Positions 33,272 through 41,395 of a stretch of 64,000 nucleotides of DNA are shown in pieces. Source of the stretch: Bacteroidales bacterium (GTDB lineage: Bacteria; Bacteroidota; Bacteroidia; Bacteroidales; P3). How positions within the stretch are numbered: position 1 is the first letter of the stretch; each line of letters starts with the position of its first letter. The translations under genes and the position numbers were made by a program. The stretch lies in NCBI GenBank assembly GCA_017449975.1, contig JAFSYK010000034.1:1-64000 (forward strand), read 5' to 3'. The notes beneath the pieces were generated by a model, which made no database searches, had not been told where the DNA came from, and saw only the letters and a list, made by a program, of their open reading frames with translations.

Positions 33272-34120
33272 TTAAACAGCCACCTCACCTTTGATGTGTG
33301 GATGCGGGTTGTAATTCTCCAGCGTGAAGTCTTCGTATTGGAAACCGAAGATGTCCTTCACTGCAGGGTTGATGCGCATGGTAGGCAGCGGCCGCGGGTC
33401 GCGCGTAAGCTGCAGGCGGCACTGCTCGACATGGTTGCTGTAGATGTGGGCGTCGCCCAGCGTGTGGATGAAATCGCCCGGCTCCAGATTGCAAACCTGT
33501 GCCACCATCATCGTCAGCAGCGAATAGCTGGCGATGTTGAACGGCACACCGAGAAAGATGTCGGCGCTACGCTGGTAGAGCTGACAGGAGAGCCTGCCTT
33601 TAGCAGGCAATTCTGAATTTTGAATTCTGAATTCTGAATCTGCCGAGGCCGGCGGCTCCACATAGAACTGGAAGAGGCAGTGGCAGGGTGGCAACGCCAT
33701 CTCGGCCATCTCGGCGGGGTTCCAGGCCGTCACCATCAGTCGACGGCTGTCGGGGTTGGCCTTGATCTGCTGTACGAGCTGCGCAATCTGGTCGATGCTG
33801 CCGCCGTGGCCGTCGGGCCACGAGCGCCACTGGCTGCCGTATACAGGCCCCAGGTCGCCGTTGGCGTCGGCCCACTCGTCCCAGATGGAGACGCCGTGGT
33901 CCTTCAGATATTTGATATTCGTGTCACCCCGCAGGAACCACAGCAGCTCATAGATGATGGAGCGCAGGTGCAGCTTCTTGGTAGTGAGCAGCGGGAAGCC
34001 GTCGCTCAACGGGAAGCGCATCTGATATCCAAACGTGCTGATGGTGCCCGTCCCCGTGCGGTCGCACTTGGTGGTACCCGTTTCGAGGACATGTTGGAGC
34101 AGGTTGAGATATTGTTGCAT
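33272..34120 (-). CDS. thyA: Thymidylate synthase
   Basis: ThyA methylates dUMP to dTMP with methylenetetrahydrofolate. The 282-residue protein has all core motifs: [28 protein letters not shown]-type ([11 protein letters not shown]), the active-site Cys in [12 protein letters not shown], and [22 protein letters not shown]. It is about 18 residues longer than the 264-residue norm. The excess lies between FQFYV and LSCQLYQRS, where the usual short turn is replaced by [20 protein letters not shown], partly encoded by four 7-base repeats. ATG 34120 was chosen as it starts the conserved sequence and sits 12 bases after a -7 element. Confidence 0.95.
   Translation of the reverse strand: MQQYLNLLQHVLETGTTKCDRTGTGTISTFGYQMRFPLSDGFPLLTTKKLHLRSIIYELLWFLRGDTNIKYLKDHGVSIWDEWADANGDLGPVYGSQWRSWPDGHGGSIDQIAQLVQQIKANPDSRRLMVTAWNPAEMAEMALPPCHCLFQFYVEPPASADSEFRIQNSELPAKGRLSCQLYQRSADIFLGVPFNIASYSLLTMMVAQVCNLEPGDFIHTLGDAHIYSNHVEQCRLQLTRDPRPLPTMRINPAVKDIFGFQYEDFTLENYNPHPHIKGEVAV
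33610..33637. repeat. Four 7-base ATTCTGA units inside thyA
   Basis: ATTCTGA, ATTTTGA, ATTCTGA and ATTCTGA in exact 7-base steps, in the thyA loop insertion. A related 7-base motif (GATTCAA twice, 33247-33260) straddles the manC start and the thyA-manC gap. Confidence 0.92.
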
Positions 34121-34132
34121 AATGAGGGTATA

Positions 34133-34140
34133 CAAAGGTA
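34133..34140 (-). promoter_or_regulatory. -7 element of the thyA operon
   Basis: On the minus strand TACCTTTG, 12 bases upstream of ATG 34120. The -33 element is not clear. Confidence 0.6.
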
Positions 34141-34200
34141 TGTCTACAATAAACGCAAAAGAAAGAATAATATTATACAAAAGATTATCCAAAAGAAAAA

Positions 34201-34232
34201 TTTGCTCGAATACAATAATCTTCGTACTTTTG
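34201..34232 (+). promoter_or_regulatory. Promoter of rimP-nusA-infB
   Basis: TTTG at 34201-34204, a 20-base spacer and TACTTTTG at 34225-34232 followed by CA. Confidence 0.85.
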
Positions 34233-34250
34233 CATCCTGAAACAGCATGA

Positions 34251-34275
34251 GGGGACGTGAGTCCCCTTCTTTATT
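34251..34275 (+). terminator. Attenuator-like hairpin in the rimP leader
   Basis: GGGGAC (34251-34256), loop GTGA, GTCCCC (34261-34266), then TTCTTTATT. It lies between the promoter and rimP, so it could terminate early transcripts of the nusA operon. The T tract is interrupted, so strength is uncertain. Confidence 0.5.
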
Positions 34276-34282
34276 GCCCATT

Positions 34283-34726
34283 ATGATTGACAAACTGCAC
34301 ATATTGGAAATCGTCGACAACGAGTTGTCGAAAAGTGAAGACAAATTTGTTGTCGGCCTGAAAGTCACCTCCGACAATCGTATCTTCGTAGACATCGACG
34401 GTGACAACGGCATCAACATCGACGACTGCATCGCGTTGAGCCGTGCCGTCGAGAGTCAGCTGGACCGCGAGACGGAGGATTTCGAGTTGAACGTCAGTTC
34501 GGCCGGTGCCGACAGTCCGCTGAAGATGCCGCGCCAGTACCGCCGCCACATCGGACGCGAGCTGGCCGTGGTGATGCCCGACGGCGAACGGCTGCAGGGC
34601 GAGCTCACCGAAGCCGACGACACCCACTTCGTCATCCATATCAAAGGCACCAAGAAAGTGCCGCCGGAGGACCACCGTATCGCCTACCGCGACATCAAGT
34701 CGGCGCAGGTGGTGCTGCAATTTTAG
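34283..34726 (+). CDS. rimP: Ribosome maturation factor RimP
   Basis: RimP assists 30S subunit assembly. The 147-residue protein has the family motifs NRIFVDIDGDNGINIDDCIA-like (RIFVDIDGDNGINIDDCIAL) and ELNVSSAGADSPL, the latter the Bacteroidetes version of the VSSPG loop. ATG 34283 begins the conserved sequence; the upstream in-frame codons overlap the leader hairpin and are excluded. It leads the rimP-nusA-infB operon, a very common arrangement. Confidence 0.92.
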   Translation: MIDKLHILEIVDNELSKSEDKFVVGLKVTSDNRIFVDIDGDNGINIDDCIALSRAVESQLDRETEDFELNVSSAGADSPLKMPRQYRRHIGRELAVVMPDGERLQGELTEADDTHFVIHIKGTKKVPPEDHRIAYRDIKSAQVVLQF

Positions 34727-34756
34727 GAATAGAAAACAACAACATATCGTATAACA

Positions 34757-36022
34757 ATGAAGACGCAAGACAAAGCGCAAGACAAGACGCAGACCCTGAT
34801 TGATTCCTTCAAGGATTTCAAGGAGTACAAGAACATTGACCGCGAGACACTGATGCACATTTTGGAAGAGGTGTTTCGTTCGGCGTTGGTGAAACGCTAC
34901 GGCAGTGAGGACAACTTCGACATCATTGTCAACATCGACAAAGGTGACCTGGAGATTTTCCGCAACCGTCTGATTGTCGAAGACGGCCATGTCGAAGACC
35001 CGCAGCGCGAGATTGCCTACAGCGATGCCATCAAGATTGAGGACGACTTCGAGGTGGGCGAAGAGCTGTCGGAGCCCGTCTACATGTCCGACTTCGGTCG
35101 CCGTGAGATTCTTAGCATCCGTCAGAACCTGGTGGGCAAAATCCAGGACTACGAGAAGTCGCTCATCTTCCAGAAATACAAGGAGAAAGTTGGCGAAATC
35201 GTGGTTGGCGAGGTCTACCAGCCCTGGAACAAGGAGACGCTGGTGCTCGACGAAGAGAAGATCGAGCTGGTGCTGCCCAAGAGCGAGCAGATACCCAACG
35301 ACCACTTCCGCAAAGGCGACACGCTGCGTGCCGTCGTGCTGAAGGTGGAGTTGAAGAACAACAACCCCGTCATCATCCTCTCGCGCACGTCGCCCATCTT
35401 CCTGGAGCGCTTGCTGGAGGCCGAGGTGCCGGAGATTTACGACGGTCTCATCGTCATCAAGAACATCGTCCGTGTACCGGGTGAGCGTGCCAAAGTGGCG
35501 GTGGAGTCGTATGACGACCGCATCGACCCCGTGGGTTCCTGCGTCGGCGTGAAAGGCAGCCGCATCCACGGCATCGTGCGTGAGCTGCGCAACGAGAGCA
35601 TCGACGTCATCAACTACACCTCCCGCATCGACATCATGATTCAGCGTGCGCTGAACCCCGCCAAAATCTCCTCCATCAAAATCAACGAGGAAGAGAAGAA
35701 GGCCGACGTCTTCATGGCGCCCGACCAGGTGTCGCTGGCCATCGGCAAGGGTGGCTGCAACATCAAGCTGGCATCGAAGCTGATAGGCTATGAGATCGAT
35801 GTCTACCGCGACAGCGACGAGGACTACGACGATGTGGCATTGCAGGAGTTCGACGACGAAATCGAGCAGTGGATCATCGACGAGCTGGTACGTATCGGCT
35901 GCGACACCGCCAAGAGCGTGCTCGCGCTGACCAAAGAGGAGTTGCTCACGCGCACCGACCTCGAAGAGGAGACCATCGACGATGTGCTGCGCATCCTGAA
36001 CGCAGAATTTGAAGAAGAGTAA
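34757..36022 (+). CDS. nusA: Transcription termination/antitermination factor NusA
   Basis: NusA binds RNA polymerase and nascent RNA. The 421-residue protein has an N-terminal polymerase-binding domain (about 1-130), an S1 domain (VGEIVVGEVYQP onward), and two KH domains (YDDRIDPVGSCVGVKGSRIH and KKADVFMAPDQVSLAIGKGG). The C-terminus has a short helix-hairpin-helix region rather than the full acidic repeats of E. coli, as in other Bacteroidetes. It sits 30 bases after rimP. Confidence 0.95.
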   Translation: MKTQDKAQDKTQTLIDSFKDFKEYKNIDRETLMHILEEVFRSALVKRYGSEDNFDIIVNIDKGDLEIFRNRLIVEDGHVEDPQREIAYSDAIKIEDDFEVGEELSEPVYMSDFGRREILSIRQNLVGKIQDYEKSLIFQKYKEKVGEIVVGEVYQPWNKETLVLDEEKIELVLPKSEQIPNDHFRKGDTLRAVVLKVELKNNNPVIILSRTSPIFLERLLEAEVPEIYDGLIVIKNIVRVPGERAKVAVESYDDRIDPVGSCVGVKGSRIHGIVRELRNESIDVINYTSRIDIMIQRALNPAKISSIKINEEEKKADVFMAPDQVSLAIGKGGCNIKLASKLIGYEIDVYRDSDEDYDDVALQEFDDEIEQWIIDELVRIGCDTAKSVLALTKEELLTRTDLEEETIDDVLRILNAEFEEE

Positions 36023-36103
36023 ATTCCGGATACCACGGGCTGAGGCACCGGGAAAGAGCCTCAAACTAGCAGAACAATCATCAATCACGAAAGGAGCGGA
36101 ACT

Positions 36104-38971
36104 ATGGCAGACGAAGTAAAAAGCATCCGACTTAACAAAGCCGCCAAGGAGCTGAACGTAGGTATTGAGAGCCTCGTTGAGCATCTGGCCAAGAACGGCC
36201 ACCAGGTGGAAAAGAACCCCAATACCAAACTGACCCCCGAGCAGTACGACCTGCTGTCGAAGGCGTTCCAGGCGGAGCGTGCCGTCAAGGAGCAGGCCGA
36301 CAAGATTGAGATTACGCCCAGTTCCAACAGCGTCGTGATTGAAGCCAACACGATGGCCGACCAGACGCCCAGCCACGATGAGGAGCTGATCATCAAGACG
36401 GTGAGCATGAAACCCATCGTTGCCGCACCGGCCAAAGAAGAGCCGAAGAAAGCAGAGGCCGAGGAGCCCGTCGTGGAGGAGCCTGCTGTCGTCGAGACAG
36501 CGGAGCCGGAACCCGAGCCGGAGGTGGAAGTGGAAGCGCCTGCCGCCACAATGCCTGAACCCGAACCGGCACCGGAGCCGGAACCCGCAACGAAAGCGGA
36601 GAGTGTCAGCACCGAAGGTGGATTGAAGATTGTCGACAAGATTGACCTGAGTGCCATCAACACCAAGATACGTCCCGACAAGAAGCCCAAAAACAAGAAG
36701 ACTGCGGAGAAAGCCGCCGAGAAGGAGGCCAAACCCAAGAAAGAGAAACCGGCAGCCGCTCCCCTGCCCGTCGCTCCCATACCGCAGCCGGAGGCAAAGC
36801 CCGAAGCGAAAGCCGCTCCCGCCAAGCCTGCTCCCGAATTCATCGAGACCCAGTACACCAAGCTGGAAGGTCCGAAAGTGGTCAGCAAGATTGACCTGAG
36901 TCAGTTCGAGAAACCCAAGACAGAATCGAGCGAGAAAAAGAAACGCAAACGTATCAAGAAAGAGGGCGTCAAAGTCAGCGACGCCGCCATCAAGGGCATC
37001 ACCAGCGGCAGCGCCACGGTGAAGAGCAAATCGCAGAAGAACAAGGCTGCCAAAAAGCCCGAGATTGACGACAACGAGATTGAGAAGCAGATCCGCGACA
37101 CTCTGGCCCGCCTGGGTACCATGGGCAAGTCGAAGACCTCGAAGCACAACCGTGAGAAACGTCAGAAGGTGCAGAAGCGTATCGAGGAGGAACAAATCAA
37201 CGAGATGCAGAGCCAGAAGACGTTGCAGGTGACGGAGTTCGTCACCGCCAACGAGTTGGCCACCATGATGAACACCCCCGTCACGCAGATCATCAGCACC
37301 TGCATGTCGGTGGGTATCTTCGTCAGCATCAACCAGCGACTGGATGCCGAGACCATCAAACTTATCGCCGACGAATTCGGCTATGAAATCAACTTTGCCA
37401 GCGCCGACGTCGTCGACGAGCTGAACCGCATCGAAGAGGAAGACCGTCCCGAAGACATGGTGCTGCGCAACCCCATCATCACCGTCATGGGTCATGTCGA
37501 CCACGGTAAGACATCGCTGCTCGACTACATCCGCAAGACCAACGTCATCGCTGGCGAGGCGGGTGGTATCACCCAGCACATCGGTGCTTACGAGGTGAGC
37601 ACCGCCGACGGGCGTAAGATTACCTTCCTCGACACCCCCGGCCACGAGGCTTTCACCGCCATGCGTGCCCGTGGTGCCAAGGTGACTGATATCGCCATCA
37701 TCGTCATCGCCGCCGACGACAAAATCATGCCGCAGACCGTTGAGGCCATCAACCACGCACAGGCTGCCGGCGTGCCCATCGTCTTTGCCATCAACAAAAT
37801 CGACAAACCCGGCGCCGACCCCGACCGCATCAAGACGGAGCTGGCCAACATGAACCTGCTCGTCGAGGAGTGGGGCGGCAAATACCAGAGCCAGGACATC
37901 AGCGCCAAGAAAGGTATCGGCGTGGAAGAGCTGCTGGAGAAGGTGCTGTTGCAGGCCGACATCATGGAACTGAAAGGCAACCCCAAGAAACGTGCCAAAG
38001 GTACGGTGCTGGAGAGCTCACTCGACAAAGGTCGCGGCTATATCGCCAAACTGCTGGTCGAGGACGGCACCATCCGCAAGGGCGACCCCATTGTGGCTGG
38101 CGCCATCAGCGGACGTGTTCGCGCCATGTACAACGAACGCAACCAGGAAGTCCTGGCCGCCGGCCCGTCGCAGCCCGTGCTGCTGCTGGGTCTCACCGGT
38201 GCCTGCCAGGCTGGCGACACCTTCAACATCACCGAGAACGAGAAGGAGGCTAAAGATATCGCCGCCAAGCGTACCCAGCTACAGCGCGAGATGGGTCTCC
38301 GCACCCAGACGCACCTCACCCTCGAGGAGATTGGCCGCCGTCGTGCTTTGGGCAACTTCAAGGAGTTGAACATCATCGTCAAGGGCGACGTGGACGGTTC
38401 TGTCGAAGCTTTGAGCGATTCGCTGCTCAAGCTCAGCAACGAGGAGGTGCAGGTCAACGTCATCCACAAAGCCGTGGGTCAAATCTCCGAGAACGATGTG
38501 CTGCTGGCCGAATCGTCGGACGCCATCATCATCGGCTTCCAGGTGCGTCCCTCCGTGGGTGCCCGCAAGATGGCCGAGACCGAACATATCGACATCCGTC
38601 TCTACAGCATCATCTACGATGCCATCAACGAGTTGAAGGACGCCATCGAGGGTATGTTGGCCCCCGAGACGCAAGAGAAGATCGTGGCCAACCTCGAGAT
38701 CCGCGAGACCTTCAAGATCACCAAGGTCGGCACCATCGCCGGCTGTATGTGTCTGGATGGCAAGATTACCCGCAGCCACAACGTGCGTATCATCCGCGAC
38801 GGTATTGTGGTCTACACCGGCAAGCTGGCATCGCTCAAACGCTTCAAGGATGATGTGAAGGAGGTGGTCAGCGGTCAAGAGTGCGGCTTGAACATCGAGA
38901 ACTTCAACGACATCAAGGTCGGCGACATCGTCGAAGCCTACGAGGTGATTGAGATCAAGAGGAAATTATGA
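36104..38971 (+). CDS. infB: Translation initiation factor IF-2
   Basis: IF-2 brings initiator tRNA to the 30S subunit. The 955-residue protein has an N-terminal IF2_N helical domain ([20 protein letters not shown]) and a long, highly charged linker rich in Pro, Glu, Ala and Lys (about 85-380). The GTPase domain starts [16 protein letters not shown] near residue 462, with DTPGHEAF and NKIDKP; domains II to IV follow to the C-terminus. Its stop codon TGA is the first three bases of an 8-base tandem repeat array. Confidence 0.96.
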   Translation: MADEVKSIRLNKAAKELNVGIESLVEHLAKNGHQVEKNPNTKLTPEQYDLLSKAFQAERAVKEQADKIEITPSSNSVVIEANTMADQTPSHDEELIIKTVSMKPIVAAPAKEEPKKAEAEEPVVEEPAVVETAEPEPEPEVEVEAPAATMPEPEPAPEPEPATKAESVSTEGGLKIVDKIDLSAINTKIRPDKKPKNKKTAEKAAEKEAKPKKEKPAAAPLPVAPIPQPEAKPEAKAAPAKPAPEFIETQYTKLEGPKVVSKIDLSQFEKPKTESSEKKKRKRIKKEGVKVSDAAIKGITSGSATVKSKSQKNKAAKKPEIDDNEIEKQIRDTLARLGTMGKSKTSKHNREKRQKVQKRIEEEQINEMQSQKTLQVTEFVTANELATMMNTPVTQIISTCMSVGIFVSINQRLDAETIKLIADEFGYEINFASADVVDELNRIEEEDRPEDMVLRNPIITVMGHVDHGKTSLLDYIRKTNVIAGEAGGITQHIGAYEVSTADGRKITFLDTPGHEAFTAMRARGAKVTDIAIIVIAADDKIMPQTVEAINHAQAAGVPIVFAINKIDKPGADPDRIKTELANMNLLVEEWGGKYQSQDISAKKGIGVEELLEKVLLQADIMELKGNPKKRAKGTVLESSLDKGRGYIAKLLVEDGTIRKGDPIVAGAISGRVRAMYNERNQEVLAAGPSQPVLLLGLTGACQAGDTFNITENEKEAKDIAAKRTQLQREMGLRTQTHLTLEEIGRRRALGNFKELNIIVKGDVDGSVEALSDSLLKLSNEEVQVNVIHKAVGQISENDVLLAESSDAIIIGFQVRPSVGARKMAETEHIDIRLYSIIYDAINELKDAIEGMLAPETQEKIVANLEIRETFKITKVGTIAGCMCLDGKITRSHNVRIIRDGIVVYTGKLASLKRFKDDVKEVVSGQECGLNIENFNDIKVGDIVEAYEVIEIKRKL

Positions 38972-39073
38972 TTGCTTGAATGTTTGATTGCATGAATGCA
39001 TGAGTGGCTGTCGCATCAAATACTCAAACAATCAAACATTCACACAATCACACAATCAAGCAACCACAATCAA
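38969..39073. repeat. 8-base period array with inverted second half
   Basis: Five 8-base steps on one strand (TGATTGCT, TGAATGTT, TGATTGCA, TGAATGCA, TGAGTGGC) are followed from 39018 by steps of the complementary type (AAATACTC, AAACAATC, AAACATTC, ACACAATC twice, AAGCAACC). The halves can form a long imperfect hairpin downstream of infB. The array starts in the infB stop codon and ends at the tRNA-Arg gene. Confidence 0.9.
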
Positions 39074-39074
39074 G

Positions 39075-39146
39075 GCTCCTGTAGTTCAATGGATAGAATA
39101 GAGGTTTCCTAAACCTTTGATCAGGGTTCGATTCCCTGCGGGAGTA
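39075..39146 (+). tRNA. tRNA-Arg (anticodon CCT)
   Basis: A full cloverleaf folds: acceptor 39075-39081 with 39139-39145 (two G-U pairs), T arm CAGGG/CCCTG with loop TTCGATT, and anticodon loop TTCCTAA with CCT at 39108-39110. It decodes AGG. CCA is not encoded. No promoter is seen, so it may be transcribed from the infB operon. Confidence 0.92.
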
Positions 39147-39211
39147 CTAATGACGCACGGCGACCGCTGCAATAAAAGCTTGCCTTGCGGTACAAAACAA
39201 AAACAAAACAC

Positions 39212-39862
39212 ATGGTTATGAAACAGATTATCCGTATAACGCTGGCCACCCTGCTCACGATGAGTGTGAGCGCCCTTTATGCCCAGCAGCCCGAGAAACA
39301 GCAAAAGCAGAACAACGAGAAGCCCTCGACCGAGAAGGCGGAGAAGAAGATTGTCAAAAAGAACAGCGACACCCGCGCCAGAGAGATGCGTCAGATGGGC
39401 ATGACCACCGGCAAGACACAGAAGATGCCGGCCAGCACCAAGAAGATGGAGGTGAGCAAAGGTCGGAACGAAGGTGTCGACCCCATGATCGCCAAGTTTT
39501 TCCCCAATGCGGAGAAGGTGGTAGAAGAGAAGGTGTGGAACAACGTGATGGACAAAGATGGCACTTTGATAGGCTATGTTGTCTATTCCTCCCCCGCCAG
39601 CGACGAAATCAAGGGTTATGCCGGCCCCACCCCGCTGCTCATCGCCCTTGATGCTAAGAAAAACATCATTGCGGTGCGTATGCTGCCCAACAAAGAGACG
39701 CCGAGATTCTGCAAGACTGTAGAGGACAATGGTTTATTGGACAGTTGGAATGGACTGAGCATCAAGGATGCCAAGAAGAAAAAAGTGGATGCCGTCAGCG
39801 GTGCCACCTTCACCTCGAACAGCATCATCGAGTCGCTCCACGCCATTTTGAAGAAACTGTAA
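39212..39862 (+). CDS. Exported FMN-binding protein (RnfG/NqrC type domain)
   Basis: The 216-residue protein starts with a signal peptide (MKQIIRITLATLLTMSVSALYAQ after a short MV extension). A Lys/Glu/Gln-rich spacer of about 80 residues follows, then an FMN_bind domain. The motif VSGATFTSNSI near the C-terminus matches the S-G-A-T site where ApbE enzymes attach FMN to Thr, so the apbE product at 10.9-12 kb is the likely modifier. It stands alone, not inside an rnf or nqr operon, so its redox partner is unknown. ATG 39218 is an equally possible start. Confidence 0.85.
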   Translation: MVMKQIIRITLATLLTMSVSALYAQQPEKQQKQNNEKPSTEKAEKKIVKKNSDTRAREMRQMGMTTGKTQKMPASTKKMEVSKGRNEGVDPMIAKFFPNAEKVVEEKVWNNVMDKDGTLIGYVVYSSPASDEIKGYAGPTPLLIALDAKKNIIAVRMLPNKETPRFCKTVEDNGLLDSWNGLSIKDAKKKKVDAVSGATFTSNSIIESLHAILKKL

Positions 39863-39903
39863 AACCTGATTATTAAGCAATTCCAAACAGTACTGCGAAT
39901 AAA

Positions 39904-39935
39904 TTTTGCAGAATGGCAAAAAAGTAGTACCTTTG
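39904..39935 (+). promoter_or_regulatory. Promoter of tRNA-His
   Basis: TTTTG at 39904-39908, a 19-base spacer and TACCTTTG at 39928-39935 followed by CA, 33 bases upstream of the tRNA. Confidence 0.85.
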
Positions 39936-39969
39936 CACCAGTTTTCCCTCCTGAGAGGGGACTCAGACG

Positions 39970-40043
39970 GTGGGCGTAGTTCAGCTGGTTAGAGCGCCAG
40001 ATTGTGGATCTGGAGGTCGTGGGTTCGAGCCCCACCTCCCACC
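39970..40043 (+). tRNA. tRNA-His (anticodon GTG)
   Basis: Cloverleaf with anticodon GTG at 40004-40006 in loop TTGTGGA, T arm GTGGG/CCCAC and D arm GTTC/GAGC. G at 39969 can serve as the G-1 that pairs with C73 (40043), a histidine-tRNA feature. One acceptor pair appears mismatched (C at position 6 against T at 67). Confidence 0.93.
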
Positions 40044-40053
40044 CGAGGAAACC

Positions 40054-40079
40054 GAAAGCAGGGCGAGAGCCCTGCTTTC
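40054..40079 (+). terminator. Hairpin terminator after tRNA-His
   Basis: GAAAGCAGGGC (40054-40064) pairs with GCCCTGCTTTC (40069-40079) around GAGA. Only a short T stretch is present in the 3' arm. Confidence 0.75.
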
Positions 40080-40089
40080 GTTGTAATAT

Positions 40090-40445
40090 GGTATTTTGAT
40101 TTAGTAGTTAAGTAGGTATGTAGTTAAGTAGTTAAGGCAAATGATAGAATTGGTTATGGGTTAGGGGTTATTGGTTATTGAAATTTAGTAATTAAGTAGA
40201 CAGTAGTTAAGTAGTTAAGGCAAATGATAGAATTGGTTATGGGTTAGGGGTTATTGGTTATTGAAATTTAGTAGTTAAGTAGACAGTAGTTAAGTAGTTA
40301 AGGCAAATGATAGAATTGGTTATGGGTTAGGGGTTATTGGTTATTGAAATTTAGTAATTAAGTAGACAGTAGTTAAGTAGTTAAGGCAAATGATAGAATT
40401 GGTTATTGGTTAGGGGTTATTGAGATTTAGTAGTTAAGACAATAC
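40090..40445. repeat. 83-base direct repeats built from 7- and 8-base units
   Basis: An 83-base unit starts at 40141, 40224, 40307 and (partly) 40390, with very few differences. Each unit contains a heptamer run (GGTTATG, GGTTAGG, GGTTATT, GGTTATT) and an octamer run (TAGTTAAG types). This fills the 370-base gap between tRNA-His and the methyltransferase gene; no gene is seen in it. The unit is not a multiple of three and has stops in all frames. Confidence 0.95.
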
Positions 40446-40451
40446 ACAACA

Positions 40452-41195
40452 ATGTTATCGAAAGGACAACTGAAGGAGCTACGCAGATTCCGCCAGAGCA
40501 AGTGCTGCAAGGAGGAGGGTCTGTTTGTGGTGGAAGGCGAGAAGATGGCTGCCGAGGCACTGGCTTCGGGCTGGCCCATCCGCACCGTCTGCGCCACCGA
40601 GGCATGGATGTCCTCGCACCTCCATACGACAAGCTGCGACCAGTGGTGGACGGTGAGCGACAGCGAGCTGGAACAGCTAAGTCTGATGCGCACACCCAAC
40701 GCCGTATGGATGCTGGTGAAACGCAGCACTGCCGACGTCAGTCGTCTTAAATCGGTAGACATCACGCTGGTGCTGGACCACATCCAAGATCCCGGCAACA
40801 TGGGCACGCTTATCCGCACTGCCGACTGGTTCGGAATACGGCATATCGTCTGTAGCCACGACACCGTGGACTGCTACAACCCCAAGGTGGTGCAGTCGAC
40901 GATGGGCGGCATCTTCCGTACCAAGGTGACCTATACCGACATCACGGAGTGGCTGTCGCACTGCGGCACGCCTGTCTACGGTGCCGTACTGGGTGGCGAA
41001 AACCTCACCCGACAGACCCTGCTGACAAAACCCTGCGCCCTGGTCATCGGCAACGAGTCGAAAGGCATCTGTCCCACCGTAGCACAGCAGCTGACACAAC
41101 AGCTGACGATACCCAATATCGGCGGCACCGCCGAATCGCTCAACGCCGCGTCGGCCGCCGCCATATTGATGGGATTAATGGTTATTGGTGATTGA
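40452..41195 (+). CDS. TrmH/SpoU-family RNA 2'-O-methyltransferase
   Basis: This SPOUT enzyme methylates ribose 2'-OH in rRNA or tRNA. The 247-residue protein has an N-terminal substrate-binding domain (LKELRRFRQSKCCKEEGLFV) and the three SpoU motifs DHIQDPGNMGTLIRTADWFG, LVIGNESKGI and NIGGTAESLNAASAAAI, forming the trefoil knot. The specific target is unclear (RlmB-like or an rRNA paralogue). The gene sits between repeat tracts, and its final codons (MGLMVIGD and stop) run into the downstream repeat, which may supply the stop codon. Confidence 0.9.
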   Translation: MLSKGQLKELRRFRQSKCCKEEGLFVVEGEKMAAEALASGWPIRTVCATEAWMSSHLHTTSCDQWWTVSDSELEQLSLMRTPNAVWMLVKRSTADVSRLKSVDITLVLDHIQDPGNMGTLIRTADWFGIRHIVCSHDTVDCYNPKVVQSTMGGIFRTKVTYTDITEWLSHCGTPVYGAVLGGENLTRQTLLTKPCALVIGNESKGICPTVAQQLTQQLTIPNIGGTAESLNAASAAAILMGLMVIGD

Positions 41196-41330
41196 GATTT
41201 AGTAGTTAAGTAGTTATGTAGTTAAGGCAAATGTATAAAAATGGTTATGGGTTAGGGGTTATTGAGAAAAGGTTATTGGTTAGGGGTTATTGGTTATTGA
41301 GATTTGGTTAGGGGTTATTGAGAATAATTG
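41196..41330. repeat. Degenerate copies of the 7/8-base repeats
   Basis: TAGTTAAG-type octamers at about 41200-41228, then several GGTTATG/GGTTAGG/GGTTATT heptamer runs to about 41320. They are the same motifs as at 40090-40445, on the other side of the methyltransferase gene. Confidence 0.85.
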
Positions 41331-41395
41331 CATCGCGAAAATATACACAATCTATAGATTGCTGCCGAGCGTAGCGAGGCGAAGGAGATTAAAAC

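Noticed and set aside
34271-37756. An open frame of 1161 codons on the minus strand across rimP, nusA and infB
   Set aside because: It is antisense to three clear housekeeping genes and has no recognisable domain or promoter; its composition is that of a shadow frame.
40141-40445. 83-base direct repeats as a CRISPR array
   Set aside because: There are no unique spacers between repeat copies, the unit is made of short internal repeats, and no cas genes are near.
41331-41395. TPP riboswitch upstream of thiL
   Set aside because: The leader is mostly repeat remnants and a short GC palindrome; the conserved TPP riboswitch core is not visible.
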